A stretch of DNA of 64,000 nucleotides from Bacillota bacterium (lineage in GTDB: Bacteria; Bacillota; Clostridia; Lachnospirales; Lachnospiraceae), in the NCBI GenBank assembly GCA_023437365.1, contig JAEZGK010000011.1, positions 62,001-126,000 on the forward strand, written 5' to 3'. Shown here one piece after another: positions 24,979-33,573 of this stretch. The notes beneath the pieces are model-generated. The model ran no database searches, was not told the origin of the DNA, and saw only the letters and a program-made list of their open reading frames with translations. A program made the position numbers and the translations under genes. Within the stretch, counting starts at the first letter, position 1, and the number at the start of each line of letters is the position of its first letter.

Positions 24979-26286
24979 TTACAAATCCTTGCGTAAATCC
25001 GTCACTCTCTTCGCTTTTCCTTCAAACCGCTGTAAGCTTCTAGGTGCCACCAATTTGATGGTTGCCTCCAATCCAAGTACGACTCTTAAACTGGACTTTA
25101 TTCTGTGCTCCAATTCACCAAGCTTTGCATAAGAATCCAGGAGAGATTCATCCGCAAGCTCAACCTTGATTTCAATACTGTCAAGGAAGTTCTTACGGTC
25201 CACTACGATTTCATAATGAGCTCCGATTTCCGGAACCTTCAGTAACACTTCTTCAATCTGACTGGGGAACACATTCACACCACGAATAATCAGCATATCA
25301 TCGGAGCGTCCGGACAGATTCTCCATTCGAACCGTAGTTCTTCCGCACTTACAGGGCTCATACATCAGTCGGGAGATATCCTTGGTTCGATAGCGAAGAA
25401 GCGGCAGAGCTTCCTTTGTGATACAGCTGATTACCAGCTCACCCTTGGAACCGGGAGGAAGGACTTCTTCCGTTTCCGGATCAATAATCTCAGGAATAAA
25501 ATGATCTTCATTGATATGCATTCCGCAAAGCTCCAAACATTCACCGGAGACTCCGGGACCGATCAGCTCACTCATACCATAATTCTGGGTTACTTTCATC
25601 TCATGGCCCCAAAGCTTATACATCTCTTCACGCATGGGCTCAGTCATACCTTCTCCACCGAAGAGACCGATTCTTACCTTTAAATCCTTAATCGGATCCA
25701 ATCCCATCTGTCTGACCACCTCACCGATATGCAATGCATAAGAAGGTGTCGCAACAAGCAGCGTAGTCTCAAAATCCTGCATATACATGATCTGCTTCTG
25801 AGTATTGCCGGATGAGGTCGGACATACTATTGCTCCGATGTTCTCGAGGCCATAATGAAGACCCAAAGCACCGGTGAACATGCCATACCCGAAACAGATC
25901 TGAGCTACATCCTCTTCGGTTGCACCGCCCATGGCAGCAATTCTTGATACACATTCGGTCCAGGTCTTTAAATCATTTCTGGTATATCCGACTACCGTAG
26001 GCTTTCCTGTCGTACCGGAGGAAGCATGAACACGAACGAGTTCTTTCTTTGGAACTGTGAATAATCCAAAAGGATAATTATCTCTTAAATCCTTTTTATT
26101 TGTAAAGGGTAACCGCTTTAAATCCTCCAGGCTCTTGATATCCTCCGGCTTTATCCCTGCTGCATCCATCTTCTCTCTGTAAGCCGGCACCTTTGCATAG
26201 ACCCGAGTTACGGTTTCCTGCAATCTTTTTAACTGAAGCTGCTCAATTTCTTTTCTTGGAAGTGACTCTTCCTTTGCCCAAATCAT
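24979..26286 (-). CDS. paaK: Phenylacetate-CoA ligase (copy 2)
   Basis: 435-residue paralogue of the ligase at 20814; P-loop HASSGTTGKPTVVGY at about 87-101, YGMSELIGPGVSGEC, and the hinge LSGRSDDMLIIRGVNVFPSQ. The start at 26286 has AAGGAGGATTTTGGC before it and aligns with the paralogue's start (MIWAKEE vs MIWNETK); an ATG 30 bases upstream has no site. First gene of the aromatic operon. The untranslated leader holds a second copy of the ribosome-site sequence and its complement (26293-26353), suggesting translational control. Confidence 0.93.
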   Translation of the reverse strand: MIWAKEESLPRKEIEQLQLKRLQETVTRVYAKVPAYREKMDAAGIKPEDIKSLEDLKRLPFTNKKDLRDNYPFGLFTVPKKELVRVHASSGTTGKPTVVGYTRNDLKTWTECVSRIAAMGGATEEDVAQICFGYGMFTGALGLHYGLENIGAIVCPTSSGNTQKQIMYMQDFETTLLVATPSYALHIGEVVRQMGLDPIKDLKVRIGLFGGEGMTEPMREEMYKLWGHEMKVTQNYGMSELIGPGVSGECLELCGMHINEDHFIPEIIDPETEEVLPPGSKGELVISCITKEALPLLRYRTKDISRLMYEPCKCGRTTVRMENLSGRSDDMLIIRGVNVFPSQIEEVLLKVPEIGAHYEIVVDRKNFLDSIEIKVELADESLLDSYAKLGELEHRIKSSLRVVLGLEATIKLVAPRSLQRFEGKAKRVTDLRKDL

Positions 26287-26292
26287 GCCAAA

Positions 26293-26353
26293 ATCCTCCT
26301 TCAAGTATTCGTTCATTTTATTAAAGTTTATCTCAGGAGGATTGATCCTCCTT
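26293..26353 (-). promoter_or_regulatory. Candidate SD / anti-SD / SD switch in the paaK leader
   Basis: In the minus-strand transcript AAGGAGGAT (26353-26345) is followed by CA and its complement ATCCTCCT (26342-26335). The real ribosome site AAGGAGGAT (26301-26293) comes 33 bases later, before the ATG at 26286. The middle segment can pair either with the upstream decoy or with the true site, so it could open or close translation initiation. Confidence 0.5.
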
Positions 26354-26430
26354 CAAAGCCATAATAAGCTATCATAATGTAGCGTAGAGGTTTATCCTCC
26401 GATTTTTTTCATGTCCCTATAACCGCCAAT

Positions 26431-26478
26431 AAGAAGCAAACTCAAAGGGCTTTTCGCCCTATGAGCCAGCTTCTTTAT
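26431..26478. terminator. Terminator-like hairpin after the symporter gene
   Basis: AAGAAGC ... GCTTCTT outer arms with an inner AGGGC-TTTT-GCCCT stem lie 45-90 bases beyond the symporter stop (26523). The U-rich tail is short (TTCTTATT on the minus strand). It separates the symporter from the aromatic operon. Confidence 0.55.
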
Positions 26479-26522
26479 AGCAATGATTACCTATGATTAA
26501 TCACTTCTTAGATTAAGTTATG

Positions 26523-28049
26523 CTATTCTTCAATTGATTTCTTGGTATGTACTGTTACCACCTCATCATAACAAGAGAACACCTCTGAAACCTTAGCCTT
26601 ATCCATCTTGGGGGTAAGCAGGCTGACTACAGGAACTACAATCAGTCCAGCAATCATTGCTATGGCACCCGCATTGATGGGGGACGCAATATATTTCAAA
26701 TAAAGATTGGATACGGTAATTCCTACTCCCGTAGCAAAGCAAGCCCAAACAGCCGGTTTGGTAACACCCTTCCAATAGAGGCCGTATAAGAAAGGAGCGA
26801 GGAAGGAGCCTGCAAGCGCACCCCAGCTAATACCCATCAACTGCGCGATAAAAGTCGGAGGCTTTATTGCTATAATCACAGAAATTGCGATAAAGGCCAC
26901 GATGAGAATTCTCATAATCAGTATCTGCTTCTTCTCACTCAGATTCTTTACCAGATTACCCTTGATAAAGTCCAGAGTCAAAGTAGAACTGGAGGTCATG
27001 ACAAGAGATGCCAGTGTCGACATAGAAGCTGATAATACTAATACGATGACTATTCCTATCAAGACATCAGGCAACGAAGACAGCATGTGCGGTACAATCG
27101 CATCATAAGCTATACTTCCGTCAGCTTTATAGATTGCTGCGCTATCATATAATCTGCCGAAACCACCAAGGAAGTAACAGCCTCCCGATATTACTACTGC
27201 AAAAATCGTAGAAATAATGGTTCCGGAACGAATTGCCTTCTCATTTTTAATCGTATAAAACTTATGTACCATCTGCGGGAGACCCCAGGTTCCAAGGGAA
27301 GTAAGGATAATAACTCCGATTAAGTTGATTGGATCAGGGCCGAAGAAGGAAGTAAAGGCACCGGGCTGTCCCATGGTTGCAGGAATATCACTCTCAAACT
27401 GTGCCATCTTCTTTATTGCTTCTATGAAGCCTCCATTATTGATCAGTACCGTAGCGATTACAGCTACAATACCACCCAGCATAATGATACCCTGGATGAA
27501 GTCATTAATCGCTGTAGCCATATAACCTCCAAGGATGACATAGACACCGGTTAAAACCGCCATAGCGATTACACAATAAATGTATGGTATATTAAAAGCC
27601 ATTCCGAATAATCTGGAAAGACCGTTATAGACAGATGCTGTATAAGGAATCAGGAAGATAAAAGCAATCGCAGAGGCAACCAGTCTGAGCGCCTTACTGT
27701 TATATCTGCTGCCGAAGAAATCCGGCATGGTAGTAGATTTTAAGTGATGGGTCATGACACGGGTTCTTCTTCCTAAGATGACCCAGGCCAGGGCACTACC
27801 CAAAAAAGCATTGCCGATGCCGATCCAGGTCGCAGAAACACCGTATTTCCATCCGAACTGACCTGCGTAACCAACAAATACAACTGCAGAAAAATATGTA
27901 GTCCCATAGGCAAAAGCAGTAAGCCAGGGTCCGACTGCTCTTCCTCCAAGTACAAAATCACCTACACTGGTGGTATGCTTTCTTGCATACAGACCTACCA
28001 AAATCATAATCGTAAAGAATACAACTAAAAACAAGCTTTTTACTACCAT
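26523..28049 (-). CDS. Sodium:solute symporter (SSS family)
   Basis: 508-residue membrane carrier with about 13 transmembrane helices, of the PutP/PanF-type SSS family that couples Na+ entry to uptake of an organic solute. Typical features are the helix-1 start VKSLFLVVFFTIMILVGLYA, the unwound motif near GGRAVGPWLTAFAYGTTYFS and the central GGYMATAINDFIQGIIML. I start at ATG 28049; a TTG at 28085 could add 12 basic residues. The substrate is not determinable; adjacency to the aromatic operon hints at an amino acid or aryl acid. It has its own promoter (28122-28150). Confidence 0.88.
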   Translation of the reverse strand: MVVKSLFLVVFFTIMILVGLYARKHTTSVGDFVLGGRAVGPWLTAFAYGTTYFSAVVFVGYAGQFGWKYGVSATWIGIGNAFLGSALAWVILGRRTRVMTHHLKSTTMPDFFGSRYNSKALRLVASAIAFIFLIPYTASVYNGLSRLFGMAFNIPYIYCVIAMAVLTGVYVILGGYMATAINDFIQGIIMLGGIVAVIATVLINNGGFIEAIKKMAQFESDIPATMGQPGAFTSFFGPDPINLIGVIILTSLGTWGLPQMVHKFYTIKNEKAIRSGTIISTIFAVVISGGCYFLGGFGRLYDSAAIYKADGSIAYDAIVPHMLSSLPDVLIGIVIVLVLSASMSTLASLVMTSSSTLTLDFIKGNLVKNLSEKKQILIMRILIVAFIAISVIIAIKPPTFIAQLMGISWGALAGSFLAPFLYGLYWKGVTKPAVWACFATGVGITVSNLYLKYIASPINAGAIAMIAGLIVVPVVSLLTPKMDKAKVSEVFSCYDEVVTVHTKKSIEE

Positions 28050-28121
28050 CCCCGTTTTATCCCTCTCTTTTCTTCGTTTCTTCAACGCTTCAACGCTTTA
28101 AAGCATCGGCACTTTAAAGCA

Positions 28122-28150
28122 ATGATAACAAAAATAGGAAGGTATGTCAA
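28122..28150 (-). promoter_or_regulatory. Promoter of the sodium symporter gene
   Basis: Minus strand TTGACA (28150-28145), a 17-bp spacer, and TATCAT (28127-28122). Downstream, two TTTAAAGC-containing repeats precede the gene. Confidence 0.75.
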
Positions 28151-28171
28151 GCTATAAATCGTCAATTTACA

Positions 28172-28188
28172 ACCTGTAAAATACAGGT
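28172..28188. promoter_or_regulatory. Perfect inverted repeat upstream of the symporter promoter
   Basis: ACCTGTA-AAA-TACAGGT, a perfect 7-bp dyad with a 3-bp spacer, centred 32 bp upstream of the -35 centre. This is an activator-type position; the regulator is unknown. Confidence 0.4.
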
Positions 28189-28229
28189 AGTATTTGACTA
28201 GCTCGCCACCAGGTTAAATAATTATAGTG

Positions 28230-28271
28230 ATAATAAAAACCCCAGAACCTGCCAACTGTCGTTTCTGGGGA
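28230..28271 (-). terminator. Terminator of the aspS-DUF1294 operon
   Basis: On the minus strand CCCCAGAA ... TTCTGGGG is followed by TTTTTATTATC, a canonical rho-independent terminator. A second strong hairpin (AACCTTCC/GGAAGGTT, 28276-28314) precedes it directly behind the DUF1294 stop. Confidence 0.85.
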
Positions 28272-28325
28272 ATATAACCTTCCCGATAGCGGTATCACCG
28301 TTATCAGGAAGGTTTCTATATCTCA

Positions 28326-28610
28326 TTATATATATCGTAGAACCAATATGGCTGCTGTTAAGTTAAACATGATTGCAATAGGAACCAGAATGATAAACTT
28401 CACATGCTTCGTCTTATGACGGAAGATGAGCATACCGGCAAGGGAACCGAAGCCTCCGCCTAAAAAAGCTGTCAGCAGCAGCGTTCGCTCCGAAATACGC
28501 CATGCCCTGTTCTTTGCTCTTTGCTTGTCCACACCCATCAGGGCAAATCCAAATAAGCTAGCAGCAATAAGCCAGATCAGCACTATATAAACACTATATT
28601 TGATTTCCAT
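28326..28610 (-). CDS. DUF1294 membrane protein
   Basis: 94-residue protein with three hydrophobic segments (about 5-25, 43-64 and 72-92). The middle GVDKQRAKNRAWRISERTLL followed by GGGFGSLAGML is the signature of DUF1294. Function unknown. It starts 2 bases after the aspS stop (28613) and shares its terminator, so it is co-transcribed with aspS. Confidence 0.85.
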   Translation of the reverse strand: MEIKYSVYIVLIWLIAASLFGFALMGVDKQRAKNRAWRISERTLLLTAFLGGGFGSLAGMLIFRHKTKHVKFIILVPIAIMFNLTAAILVLRYI

Positions 28611-28612
28611 AA

Positions 28613-30406
28613 TTACTTCTCTTCTTCCGGTACCAAGGAGATAAATAATTCCTTCAGCTGCTTATCCTCTACTACATTAGGTGCATCTGTCATCAGATCG
28701 GAAGCATCCTTCACCTTAGGGAAGGCGATGACATCACGGATGCTGTCTTCCTGTGCCATCAACATGACAAGACGATCTAAACCGTAAGCCAGTCCTGCAT
28801 GCGGGGGTACGCCGTATTTGAATGCATTGAGCAGGAAGCCGAACCGGTCATAGGCTTGTTCCTTCGTAAAGCCGAGCACGCCGAACATCTTCTCCTGAAC
28901 ATCACTCTGGAAGATTCGCACGGAACCGCCGCCGATTTCCGTACCGTTTAAGGTAATATCATAAGCCTTCGCTCTGACCTTACCCGGATCAGTATCCAGA
29001 AGAGGCAGATCCTCGTCCATCGGCATAGTAAAGGGATGATGCTTCGCAACATACCTATCTTCTTCCTTGGAGTATTCCAAAAGCGGGAATTCTGTTACCC
29101 AAAGGAATTTATAATCATCCTTGCGAATAAGACCAAGTCCCTTGGCAATCTCCAGTCTTAATGCACCCAGAACGGAAAATACGACATCGTCCTCATCTGC
29201 TGCAAAGAGAAGTAAGTCACCGGGCTTACCGTTCATAGCCGTAACAAGAGCCATCAGCTCTTCCTCAGTCATAAATTTGGCAAAGGAGGATTTATAGGAG
29301 CCGTCCGCTTCGACAGCAAGATATGCCAGTCCTTTTGCGCCATAGCCTTTGGCGAATTCCACCAGGGCATCTATCTTCTTACGTGGCATCTCTGCTTGAC
29401 CTTCTGCATTAATACCGCGTACACAACCGCCCTTCTCCAATGCTCCGGTAAATACGGAGAAACCGCAGTTCTTAACAATTTCAGAAACATTCGTTAACTC
29501 CAGTCCAAAGCGGATATCCGGTTTATCGGACCCGAAGCGCTCCATTGCCTCTGCGTAAGACATTCTCTGGATCGGCAGCGGCACATCGATACCGATGCTT
29601 TCCTTAAACATCTTCTGTAACAGGCGCTCATTGACATCGATAACATCATCCACATCCACAAAGGATAATTCCATATCAATCTGGGTAAATTCCGGTTGTC
29701 TGTCGGCACGAAGATCCTCATCCCGGAAGCACTTTGCTATCTGGAAGTAGCGGTCATAACCGGCTACCATCAATAACTGCTTAAACAGCTGCGGAGACTG
29801 GGGAAGTGCATAGAAATTTCCAGGATGCACGCGACTCGGAACCAGATAATCTCTGGCACCCTCAGGTGTACTCTTGCAGAGAATCGGAGTCTCTACTTCA
29901 ATAAACCCTTCCTCAGCCAAAAACTGACGGGTTACATTTGCAACCTTGCTACGGAGAAGCAGGTTCTTCTGAATATCTGGGCGGCGGAGGTCGAGATAAC
30001 GGTATTTCAGTCTGAGTTCCTCTTTCGTCTTGCTCTCCTCTTCAATCTGAAACGGAGGAGTATCTGCCTCGGACAGGATGCGAAGCTCCTGTGCACGGAT
30101 TTCAATATCACCCGTGGCAAGATTCTCATTCACTGCACCGGAACGTGCTTCAACCTTACCAACCACAGCAATTACGAACTCGCTTCTGACCTTTTCCGCC
30201 TTTGCGAAATTCTCCTGCCCGCAATCGCTTTCCTCAAAAATAACCTGTAATAGACCGGAGCGGTCTCTCATATCCACAAATATGATACCGCCTTTATTTC
30301 TGCTCTTCTGAACCCAACCCATGATGGTTACGGTTTCGCCGACGTTTTTATTTGATACTTCCGTGCATCTATGGCTTCTGTGTAAGCCCTTCATTGCTTC
30401 CGCCAT
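28613..30406 (-). CDS. aspS: Aspartyl-tRNA synthetase
   Basis: 597-residue class II synthetase charging tRNA-Asp, in the bacterial form with an N-terminal OB-fold (GWVQKSRNKGGIIFVDMRDR), the catalytic core (motif 2 FRDEDLRADRQPEFTQIDME) and the inserted GAD domain around 290-420, then motif 3 GLAYGLDRLVMLM. Length is normal for the bacterial enzyme. AspRS versus AspRS/AsnRS discrimination was not assessed. Ribosome site GGAGAGAAGAAC. No T-box leader seen upstream. Confidence 0.97.
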   Translation of the reverse strand: MAEAMKGLHRSHRCTEVSNKNVGETVTIMGWVQKSRNKGGIIFVDMRDRSGLLQVIFEESDCGQENFAKAEKVRSEFVIAVVGKVEARSGAVNENLATGDIEIRAQELRILSEADTPPFQIEEESKTKEELRLKYRYLDLRRPDIQKNLLLRSKVANVTRQFLAEEGFIEVETPILCKSTPEGARDYLVPSRVHPGNFYALPQSPQLFKQLLMVAGYDRYFQIAKCFRDEDLRADRQPEFTQIDMELSFVDVDDVIDVNERLLQKMFKESIGIDVPLPIQRMSYAEAMERFGSDKPDIRFGLELTNVSEIVKNCGFSVFTGALEKGGCVRGINAEGQAEMPRKKIDALVEFAKGYGAKGLAYLAVEADGSYKSSFAKFMTEEELMALVTAMNGKPGDLLLFAADEDDVVFSVLGALRLEIAKGLGLIRKDDYKFLWVTEFPLLEYSKEEDRYVAKHHPFTMPMDEDLPLLDTDPGKVRAKAYDITLNGTEIGGGSVRIFQSDVQEKMFGVLGFTKEQAYDRFGFLLNAFKYGVPPHAGLAYGLDRLVMLMAQEDSIRDVIAFPKVKDASDLMTDAPNVVEDKQLKELFISLVPEEEK

Positions 30407-30455
30407 GTTCTTCTCTCCTTTTATCCGATTTCATAATGCAATTATTTTATAATGC

Positions 30456-30758
30456 CTACATAACAAAGTCAAGGCATTTGCGGTTGCTGATACAAGGGCG
30501 TACGTAGTTATTCGCTACTCTGACATGCTCCGGGTGAAGCATATATGCTTTTAATGCTGCCTCATCGACAAACACACTGTCCAGCAGCAGATCTGCCTCC
30601 GCACTGTCAAGCGGCTGAGTCAGCAGCTGGATAGATACCAGTCCGTCAATCACACCCTTTAATGCTTCCAGCTCTTCCTTCATTTTTGCTGCATTTCTAC
30701 GATTTTCTTCTTCAGTAAAGCCTTCACCGTAATTATAAGATACAATATGTCTGACCAT
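30456..30758 (-). CDS. Dabb family (stress-responsive A/B barrel) protein
   Basis: 100-residue protein that fits the Dabb dimeric alpha/beta-barrel fold: MVRHIVSYNYGEGFTEEENR at the start and the conserved DEAALKAYMLHPEHVRVANN near the end. Family members have varied or unknown functions. It lies 49 bases upstream of aspS in the same direction and may be co-transcribed. AAGGTGTGAAAA precedes the ATG. Confidence 0.8.
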   Translation of the reverse strand: MVRHIVSYNYGEGFTEEENRRNAAKMKEELEALKGVIDGLVSIQLLTQPLDSAEADLLLDSVFVDEAALKAYMLHPEHVRVANNYVRPCISNRKCLDFVM

Positions 30759-30885
30759 TTTTCACACCTTCGTTACCCTAGCGGTATTCACTCGGGTACT
30801 GTCCTTTCTGCGTCATCTGTTTTCCTTTATTTCTGCAAACTTCATTGTATCATTTCTCACAAGAGAGAGCAAGGAATAATCGAAT

Positions 30886-30930
30886 AAAAAGCGAATGGAG
30901 CAGCACGGAAGCTAGTCCTTTCGCTTTCTA
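30886..30930 (-). terminator. Terminator of the esterase gene
   Basis: Minus strand AAAGCGAAAGGA ... TCCATTCGCTTT followed by TTATT, about 70 bases beyond the esterase stop at 30997. Confidence 0.65.
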
Positions 30931-30996
30931 GATATTACTGCACTTATGAAGCAGCCTGTTTACTTTCTAATCAATATATTACTGGGCTCCCCGCAA

Positions 30997-32898
30997 TTAT
31001 TTAATCATGAAAGGGGAAGCGGGTAATCCTTCTTTATTATACAAGTTCGCTCCCTCAGGGTTATCTAACCAAGCATATCGTACGCTGACCGGATTTCTGA
31101 TTTTACGATTATGTACCTGTTCTGCCTGATACACCAAAATGGTATCCTGGTCTATCTCGGCTCTCGCCTCATAATAGACACCATCCGTACCACTAATCAT
31201 AAAGGTCCGTAGTTCTCCGTTGATTGCTTTCAAACCGCCTCCTATGTGAGTAAAATACAGTCTCAGGCGGTCACCCTCTCTTACCACTCGATCGATCATC
31301 GGACCACAGGGTTCGATATTCTCACCGAAGATATCTTTGCGGATCCATCTGGCAAGCCGGAGCGCAACCTTTTTCTTGTCTTGCGGATGGAGATCATTAT
31401 ATTCTCCGATATCACAGGTCACTACCATACCCGTAGCAGGTATTTCCATAGCCAGACGTTGTTCATTTCGAAGTCTTGCCCAACTGCTGACCTTTGATTC
31501 CTGCTTCCAGAGACAATAATTAGTAATCTGTACATAATAAAAAGGAAAATCACCCAACTTCCACAGACTGCGCCAGTCCCGAATGACAGCTTCAAATAAT
31601 TCCTTATAGTCATATGGGTAAGGGTCATTTGATTCCCCTTGATACCAGAGCACTCCCCGGATCGTATAATTCCTAAGCGGATAAATCATGGCCTTGAATA
31701 AGCCGGTTGGCTTATTATGAAAGAATACCTGTGGTTCCGGAGCAACAGCCTTTGCTCCGATCTGGTATCTCCAGGTTCCGGACAAGGGAAGCTTCTCCTT
31801 ACCGATATGGATAAAGTAGGGCATGTCCGTAATGAATGCACCTACACTATGATTTACAACAACTCTGACTGCTAATACATTTCTGCCTGCTTTAAGTACT
31901 CCTTCCGGAATCCGATATCTTCTGGGAGGATATTTATAAGTGGTATTGCCAACCTCAACACCGTTCAAATAGGTAGTATCGGCATCAATTATAGTTCCAA
32001 GTGACAGCTTTGCTTCCTCCGAAGCCAAATCCTCCGGAAGAAAGAATTCCCTTCGAAACCATACAGAACCCTTGAGTCTCTCCAGCTCGGTCCCTTGAAA
32101 GTTCAGAGGTACTTCAATCCTATTCCAGGCGGTATCGTCACATTCCGGCAGATACCACAGAGCCTTCTCATCCGACAAACCCTTGTCTTTGATGTCAAGC
32201 TCCCTGTTCCAATTGACCGTATTCAACTGATCTCTGGTGATACTCTCTTTAACATAGGCATCATCCTTGCATAAGGACAGCAATTCCCGGAATCTTCCAA
32301 ACCTCATCAGCGAGGTCTCACTCATCCAAGCTTCTGCAGGGGTACCTCCCCAGGCTGTGTGGATCAAACCGATTGGAATATGATATTTATCATACAGCTC
32401 CTTAGCCAGAAAATATCCTATCGCGCTAAAATTGCCCGCGGTATCAGGACGTAATGTCTCCCAAGCCCCGCCCTTCAGCTCTTCTATCGGCTGATGGAAT
32501 TCATATGCCTGCGGTACAGAGAATTTTCGGATTCCGCTGTAATCAGAATCCTTTCTCACCTCATCCTCATATAAGTCAAAGGTACGATTGACCGGAAGTT
32601 CCATATTGGATTGTCCGCCGAGAACCCATACATCTCCTACCAGGATATCCGTGATTCTTATGCTCCTGCCGGCACAGCTGACCGTCATGGTATAAGGACC
32701 TCCGGCATTGAGCCGGTCAAGCTCCAGCTCCCAGCTGCCATCCCCATTGACCTGTGTTTCATAAAGCTTTCCGATAAAATCCACGGTCAACGCCTGATCG
32801 GCTGCTGCCTCACCCCATATTTTAATTACTTGTTCCCGCTGCAGAACCATACCGCTACTGATAAGGTACGGAAGCCGAATATCCATCTGCTGCTTCAT
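30997..32898 (-). CDS. Sialate O-acetylesterase-like SGNH esterase
   Basis: 633-residue carbohydrate esterase removing O-acetyl groups from sialic acid or from plant polysaccharides. SGNH block I is GDVWVLGGQSNMELPV (nucleophile Ser in GQSN, near residue 97) and the C-terminal catalytic Asp/His lie in EYNDLHPQDKKK. A beta-sandwich insert occupies about 250-370. No signal peptide, so it acts inside the cell on imported oligosaccharides. Monocistronic. Given uxuA and the importer upstream, acetylated hemicellulose or pectin fragments are as likely a substrate as sialate. Confidence 0.88.
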   Translation of the reverse strand: MKQQMDIRLPYLISSGMVLQREQVIKIWGEAAADQALTVDFIGKLYETQVNGDGSWELELDRLNAGGPYTMTVSCAGRSIRITDILVGDVWVLGGQSNMELPVNRTFDLYEDEVRKDSDYSGIRKFSVPQAYEFHQPIEELKGGAWETLRPDTAGNFSAIGYFLAKELYDKYHIPIGLIHTAWGGTPAEAWMSETSLMRFGRFRELLSLCKDDAYVKESITRDQLNTVNWNRELDIKDKGLSDEKALWYLPECDDTAWNRIEVPLNFQGTELERLKGSVWFRREFFLPEDLASEEAKLSLGTIIDADTTYLNGVEVGNTTYKYPPRRYRIPEGVLKAGRNVLAVRVVVNHSVGAFITDMPYFIHIGKEKLPLSGTWRYQIGAKAVAPEPQVFFHNKPTGLFKAMIYPLRNYTIRGVLWYQGESNDPYPYDYKELFEAVIRDWRSLWKLGDFPFYYVQITNYCLWKQESKVSSWARLRNEQRLAMEIPATGMVVTCDIGEYNDLHPQDKKKVALRLARWIRKDIFGENIEPCGPMIDRVVREGDRLRLYFTHIGGGLKAINGELRTFMISGTDGVYYEARAEIDQDTILVYQAEQVHNRKIRNPVSVRYAWLDNPEGANLYNKEGLPASPFMIK

Positions 32899-33040
32899 TC
32901 TTTATTTCCCTCTTCCTTAACTATTAAGTAAATATCCAGGTATTCGCTGGCATGCTCTTACAATTTAATCATACCGTAGACAAATTTTCTTTACTACTCA
33001 TTCATTGCTGAAATATCAGAGAAGATTGTAGATAATTGCT

Positions 33041-33090
33041 AAAAACAGTGCTGTTCCTAAAAGCCTAAGCTTTTCAGGAAGCAGCACTGA
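33041..33090 (-). terminator. Terminator of the chemotaxis cluster
   Basis: CAGTGCTGCTTCCT and AGGAACAGCACTG form a long stem with an inner AAAAGC/GCTTTT extension, then TTTTTAGC on the minus strand, 46 bases beyond the last response regulator. Confidence 0.9.
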
Positions 33091-33136
33091 ACTCCGGTCT
33101 TATCATATACTTAAATAGTGAAGCCTTCGGAATACA

Positions 33137-33538
33137 TTACATAGTCTCTATTAGCTTCAGCTGAATTAGTATTTCCTTCAACTTATCCGTGTCTATCGGC
33201 TTCGGAGAATACGCATCACATCCAATACTAAATGCATTCTGAACAATATTGGTTTCTGCCAGAGCTGTTGTCATAATGACCTTGGCTCGTTTTTCCGGAA
33301 GCAAACCCTTTTGAGCCTCGAGTTCCTTAATATGTTTCAGAACTCTGACACCATCCACCTTGGGCATCATGATATCCAGGCATATCAAATCATACGGATT
33401 ATTCTCCTTGAGTGAAATCAGTACAGCATCGAGTGCCTCCAATCCATCCACCACAAGGTCACATTCCCCATATTGAGATAAGAACTTATATAAAAACTTT
33501 CTGCTGGTTAGGTCATCTTCTGCAATCAAAACTCTCAC
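33137..33538 (-). CDS. Single-domain response regulator (CheY-like), paralogue 2
   Basis: 133-residue receiver domain with no output domain. Acidic pair EDD (7-9), phospho-acceptor Asp in LICLDIMMPKVDG (about residue 55), conserved Thr in IMTTALAE and Lys in SPKPID. About two thirds identical to the receiver at 39399, and both carry DDLxSRK and a long loop before beta-4. Starts with GTG behind GGAGGGAGATT. Last gene of the chemotaxis cluster, directly behind the hybrid kinase whose phosphoryl acceptor it may be. Confidence 0.92.
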   Translation of the reverse strand: MRVLIAEDDLTSRKFLYKFLSQYGECDLVVDGLEALDAVLISLKENNPYDLICLDIMMPKVDGVRVLKHIKELEAQKGLLPEKRAKVIMTTALAETNIVQNAFSIGCDAYSPKPIDTDKLKEILIQLKLIETM

Positions 33539-33573
33539 AATCTCCCTCCTCCCTATTTATTACATTATCTTTC

